A stretch of DNA of 64,000 nucleotides from Casp-alpha2 sp036337015 (lineage in GTDB: Bacteria > Pseudomonadota > Alphaproteobacteria > Rhodospirillales > Casp-alpha2). Below the pieces are notes generated by a model, which was not told the origin of the DNA, ran no database searches, and saw nothing but the letters and a program-made list of their open reading frames with translations. Positions 61,436 through 64,000 of the stretch are shown piece by piece. Positions within the stretch are counted from its first letter, which is position 1, and every line of letters begins with the position of its first letter. The position numbers and the translations under genes are program-made. The stretch spans positions 62,001 to 126,000 of the forward strand of contig JAYZEZ010000008.1 of the NCBI GenBank assembly GCA_036337015.1, given 5' to 3'.

Positions 61436-62029
61436 ATGCATAAATTAAAAATACAATACCGACCGTTAGATTATCTCTTAGCAATCATTTTAATGGTACT
61501 TTTTATAATTAGTGTTTCAATATCACGACCCTTAGCTAAAACGAAAGCCGGAAGTTGCGTTGATGCAAACAGAACTCCAAAGAAATTTCAAGCTACTACT
61601 ACTACTGAAAAATTTACAAAACATACTTTTAATGGAATTCAAGGGGCCAAAAAAAATATAGAAGATTATTTAGGAAAAAAGATAATACTAAATATTTGGG
61701 CTACTTGGTGTGCTCCTTGCTTAAAGGAATTGCCACAACTAGACAGCTTAAAAAAAATACTTCTTGATGACAAAATTGAAGTTCTCGCAATATCAATAGA
61801 TAAATCCGGAGTATCAATCGTAAAAAAGTTCTTTCATCTTAACGACATAAAAAATTTAGAAATATTATCCGATCCTTCAGGAAAAATCCTAAAAAAAATT
61901 AAGATTAGAGGTATTCCTACAACTATACTAATAAACTCAAAGGGTTATGAAATTGGTCGTGTGGAAGGTATTATGGAATGGGACAGCCCAAAGGTAGTAA
62001 CTTTCCTTCGAAGATGCTTAGAAAATTAA
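61436..62029 (+). CDS. TlpA-like membrane-anchored thioredoxin
   Basis: 197 residues from the ATG at 61436 (AAGGAAA upstream; the TTG just before it is less likely). An N-terminal membrane anchor (about 17-35) leads to a thioredoxin-fold domain with active site NIWATWCAPCLKELP and the cis-Pro segment RGIPTTILI. It likely reduces periplasmic disulfides, for example in cytochrome maturation. The location beside argH is usual in alphaproteobacteria. Confidence 0.92.
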   Translation: MHKLKIQYRPLDYLLAIILMVLFIISVSISRPLAKTKAGSCVDANRTPKKFQATTTTEKFTKHTFNGIQGAKKNIEDYLGKKIILNIWATWCAPCLKELPQLDSLKKILLDDKIEVLAISIDKSGVSIVKKFFHLNDIKNLEILSDPSGKILKKIKIRGIPTTILINSKGYEIGRVEGIMEWDSPKVVTFLRRCLEN

Positions 62030-62130
62030 CTACTGTATAAACGGAATAGTTAAAACTATTGAAAATCGTACTATCGAAATATGTAAGCTTTTAAATTAAC
62101 AAAATTATTTTGTGTAAAACATATTAGAAT

Positions 62131-62481
62131 TTAAGCCGCTAAAGACGTGTCGTTATTTTCCTTATAAATACTCCCTTTAGACCGTTCATCAGATGAGTTC
62201 CTAATTGAACCAATTTCTACTTTTCCATTGATAACTCCGCTAATTTCATCTCTGCGCACGCCAATATCTAAAAGCAAATAATCAGGCATAGTAGAAAGTT
62301 CACGTTTCTGATCTAGTCGATAGTTCCATTTCTTGATTGCTTTAAATAAAAATACTGCAGAATTGAAAAATACTTTTAAAATTCTAATATTATAGTCGTT
62401 TAAATTTTGAAATGAATTAATAACAAGATATTTATATAATGTTTTATTGATACTAATTGTGGTTTGTTTATGAGAACTCAT
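62131..62481 (-). CDS. DUF1127-domain protein
   Basis: 116 residues. The C-terminal half carries the DUF1127 pattern KWNYRLDQKRELSTMPDYLLLDIGVRRDEI (abridged: RELSTMPDYLLLDIG), usually linked to small proteins that affect RNA or phosphate metabolism in alphaproteobacteria. The N-terminal ~50 residues are unique and the protein is longer than the usual 50-70-residue members. Stand-alone gene. Confidence 0.75.
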   Translation of the reverse strand: MSSHKQTTISINKTLYKYLVINSFQNLNDYNIRILKVFFNSAVFLFKAIKKWNYRLDQKRELSTMPDYLLLDIGVRRDEISGVINGKVEIGSIRNSSDERSKGSIYKENNDTSLAA

Positions 62482-62755
62482 GACTAATTACCTTATATAA
62501 TGTTATTTTAATTTGTGATTTTTAATTAGAAAGAAAGTATCCAAATATTATTAATCATAGAAGTGCTATTACCGCACATCATATATGCGAAAAATGCATA
62601 TAAAATTTAATAATATTTTATAGTTATTTGTTTTAGTCATAGCAGATTTGTAAAAATTGCATGATATAAGCCATAAAATAACCTTGTTGCATACTAAATA
62701 CATATGACAAAAATATTACACTGTTCAAAAATGAAAAAAGGTACGGAGTAAAGAT

Positions 62756-64000
62756 TTGGCACTAGAAACCGAGATAAAATCAGGCAAACTAAAGATGCGC
62801 CTTAAATCTTTAAGGCAAGAATTAATACGTCTTAAAATTGACGGTTTTATTATACCTCGTACTGATGAACATCAGGGAGAATATGTTGCACCTTCATCAG
62901 AAAGACTAGCGTGGTTAACGGGCTTCACAGGATCAGCTGGTGTTGCCATAGTACTTACTGGAAAAGCAGTATTATTTATTGATGGCCGATATACCCTACA
63001 GGCTAAAGCACAAGTATCAGAAGATTTAATTACGCATTATCCCCTAAGTACTAATTCACAAGCAAAATGGATTTCTGAAAACCTTAAACCCAATATGAAA
63101 ATTGGCTATGATCCATGGCTTATGACGCCAACTCAAGAAATTCGTTATCGCGAAGCTTGTAAAATTTCAAAAGCATTGCTCGTGCCAGTTGCAAAAAATC
63201 CTATAGATGAAATCTGGAAAAATCGTCCAGTCCCCCCTTCAACACCCATAATAATTCACGGAATAGAGTTTGCCGGACAATCTTCTGATTCTAAACGTAC
63301 TCATATTGTAGAATTATTACAAATGGAGGGAAGCGACGCCGCTATTTTAACGGCCCTTGATTCGATAGCTTGGTTATTAAATATTCGTGGTAGCGATATT
63401 CCATTTTCCCCACTTTTCGAAGCTTTTGCTATAATTAACAACGATAAAAGTGTTGAATTATTTTTAGATAAAACAAAACTCACGCAAAGTGTTAAAAAAC
63501 ATTTGGGCATAGATGTTCGCTGTCACGAACAAGAATTTTTTGCTCAAGCAATCAATAATTTAAAGAATAAGACAGTAAGATTGAACTTAGAAACTGTCCC
63601 CGTATATATTCTTCGCCAATTGGAAAATGCAGGCGCTAAAATTCAGGCAGGTGCCGACCCTTGCCAACTGCCAAAGTCAATAAAATCATCTGCCCAGCTA
63701 AATGGCGTACGTGCCGCACATCTTCGAGATGGTGCATCGTTAACCCGATTTCTTGCTTGGTTAGATGCTAATGCTGCTACTGGAACGATTACGGAAAAAT
63801 CTGCAGCTAAAACTTTGGAATCTATGCGCTTGAATAATAAATATTATAAAGGGTTAAGCTTTCCAACGATTTCTGGTTCTGGTTCTAACGGTGCCATTGT
63901 CCATTATTCGGTCAACTCAAAGACTGATCGTAATCTTGAAAAAGGTACATTATATCTTGTCGATTCCGGTGCTCAATACCTAGATGGTACTACCGATGTA
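62756..64000 (+). CDS. pepP: Xaa-Pro aminopeptidase (PepP/XPNPEP-type), partial
   Basis: 415 codons are open from a TTG at 62756 (GGAG seven bases upstream) to the right edge. The creatinase N-terminal domain (IPRTDEHQGEYVAPSSERLAWLTGF, abridged RLAWLTGFTGSAG) and LLNIRGSDIPFSP are typical of the XPNPEP1-like aminopeptidase P group; the metallopeptidase domain starts near the edge with VDSGAQYLDGTTDV, giving the first metal-binding Asp residues. It removes N-terminal residues next to proline. The C-terminal half is beyond the window. Confidence 0.92.
   Translation, partial: MALETEIKSGKLKMRLKSLRQELIRLKIDGFIIPRTDEHQGEYVAPSSERLAWLTGFTGSAGVAIVLTGKAVLFIDGRYTLQAKAQVSEDLITHYPLSTNSQAKWISENLKPNMKIGYDPWLMTPTQEIRYREACKISKALLVPVAKNPIDEIWKNRPVPPSTPIIIHGIEFAGQSSDSKRTHIVELLQMEGSDAAILTALDSIAWLLNIRGSDIPFSPLFEAFAIINNDKSVELFLDKTKLTQSVKKHLGIDVRCHEQEFFAQAINNLKNKTVRLNLETVPVYILRQLENAGAKIQAGADPCQLPKSIKSSAQLNGVRAAHLRDGASLTRFLAWLDANAATGTITEKSAAKTLESMRLNNKYYKGLSFPTISGSGSNGAIVHYSVNSKTDRNLEKGTLYLVDSGAQYLDGTTDV

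Overview
The window looks like chromosome of a low-GC, free-living and probably marine alphaproteobacterium. Evidence for this is the block order chorismate mutase-hisC-tyrC / metX-metW / DUF2125, the block argH-small lipoprotein-lysA-MJ0042 zinc ribbon-ftsE-ftsX, a DUF1127 protein, and AT-rich intergenic DNA. The genome leans heavily on cobalamin: it encodes B12-dependent ribonucleotide reductase (NrdJ), cobalamin-dependent epoxyqueuosine reductase (QueG) and a full set of corrinoid methyl-transfer proteins. No tRNA, rRNA, CRISPR array, insertion sequence or prophage was recognised.

Region 1 (1-12.3 kb) is a catabolic island. A phosphonate-type ABC importer (phnC-phnD-phnE, minus strand, phnE cut by the left edge) faces a plus-strand run of a D-2-hydroxyacid dehydrogenase, two different transketolases and a phosphonatase (PhnX)-like HAD hydrolase, closed by a clear intrinsic terminator. 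Convergent to it lie an aldehyde dehydrogenase and a zinc-type alcohol dehydrogenase resembling the one associated with phosphonate catabolism.

Region 2 (12.6-33.6 kb) is the most unusual part. A CmuA-like methyltransferase/corrinoid fusion has its own strong promoter and a leader able to form alternative hairpins. Next to it is a divergent two-gene unit with a DprA/SLOG protein. Then comes a long, tightly spaced minus-strand array. In transcription order it holds aioB and aioA (arsenite oxidase), a secreted pentapeptide-repeat protein, an aquaglyceroporin, a virulence-factor-family protein, a MetH-type activation domain protein, a methyl-H4folate methyltransferase, a UroD-type methyltransferase, a corrinoid protein, a RACo-type reductive activator, a CobW GTPase and a GntR regulator. 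Divergent from aioB are arsD and arsA, followed by arsR, a dual CDGSH protein and a LysR regulator. Corrinoid demethylation, arsenite oxidation and arsenic handling are thus encoded side by side. My main inference is a pathway that imports an organoarsenical (for example an arsenosugar or arsenobetaine-like compound) or a related phosphonate, processes its carbon chain, strips methyl groups to tetrahydrofolate, and oxidises released arsenite. The substrate is not proven by sequence.

Region 3 (33.8-64 kb) is mostly housekeeping. It holds typA, an orphan DppC-type permease, an amidase whose true start seems to be a rare ATT codon, and a queuosine locus (queA-tgt, an XRE-helix-turn-helix/QueF fusion, queC, queG). 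These are followed by a SUMF1-fold protein, metW-metX, chorismate mutase-hisC-tyrC, DUF2125, a ChaC-like cyclotransferase, nrdJ, plsC, an ElyC/SanA-like protein, ftsX-ftsE, a zinc-ribbon membrane protein, lysA, a small lipoprotein, argH, a TlpA-like thioredoxin, a DUF1127 protein and a partial Xaa-Pro aminopeptidase. The HTH-QueF fusion, with a 10-bp inverted repeat just upstream of its start, is the second main point of interest.
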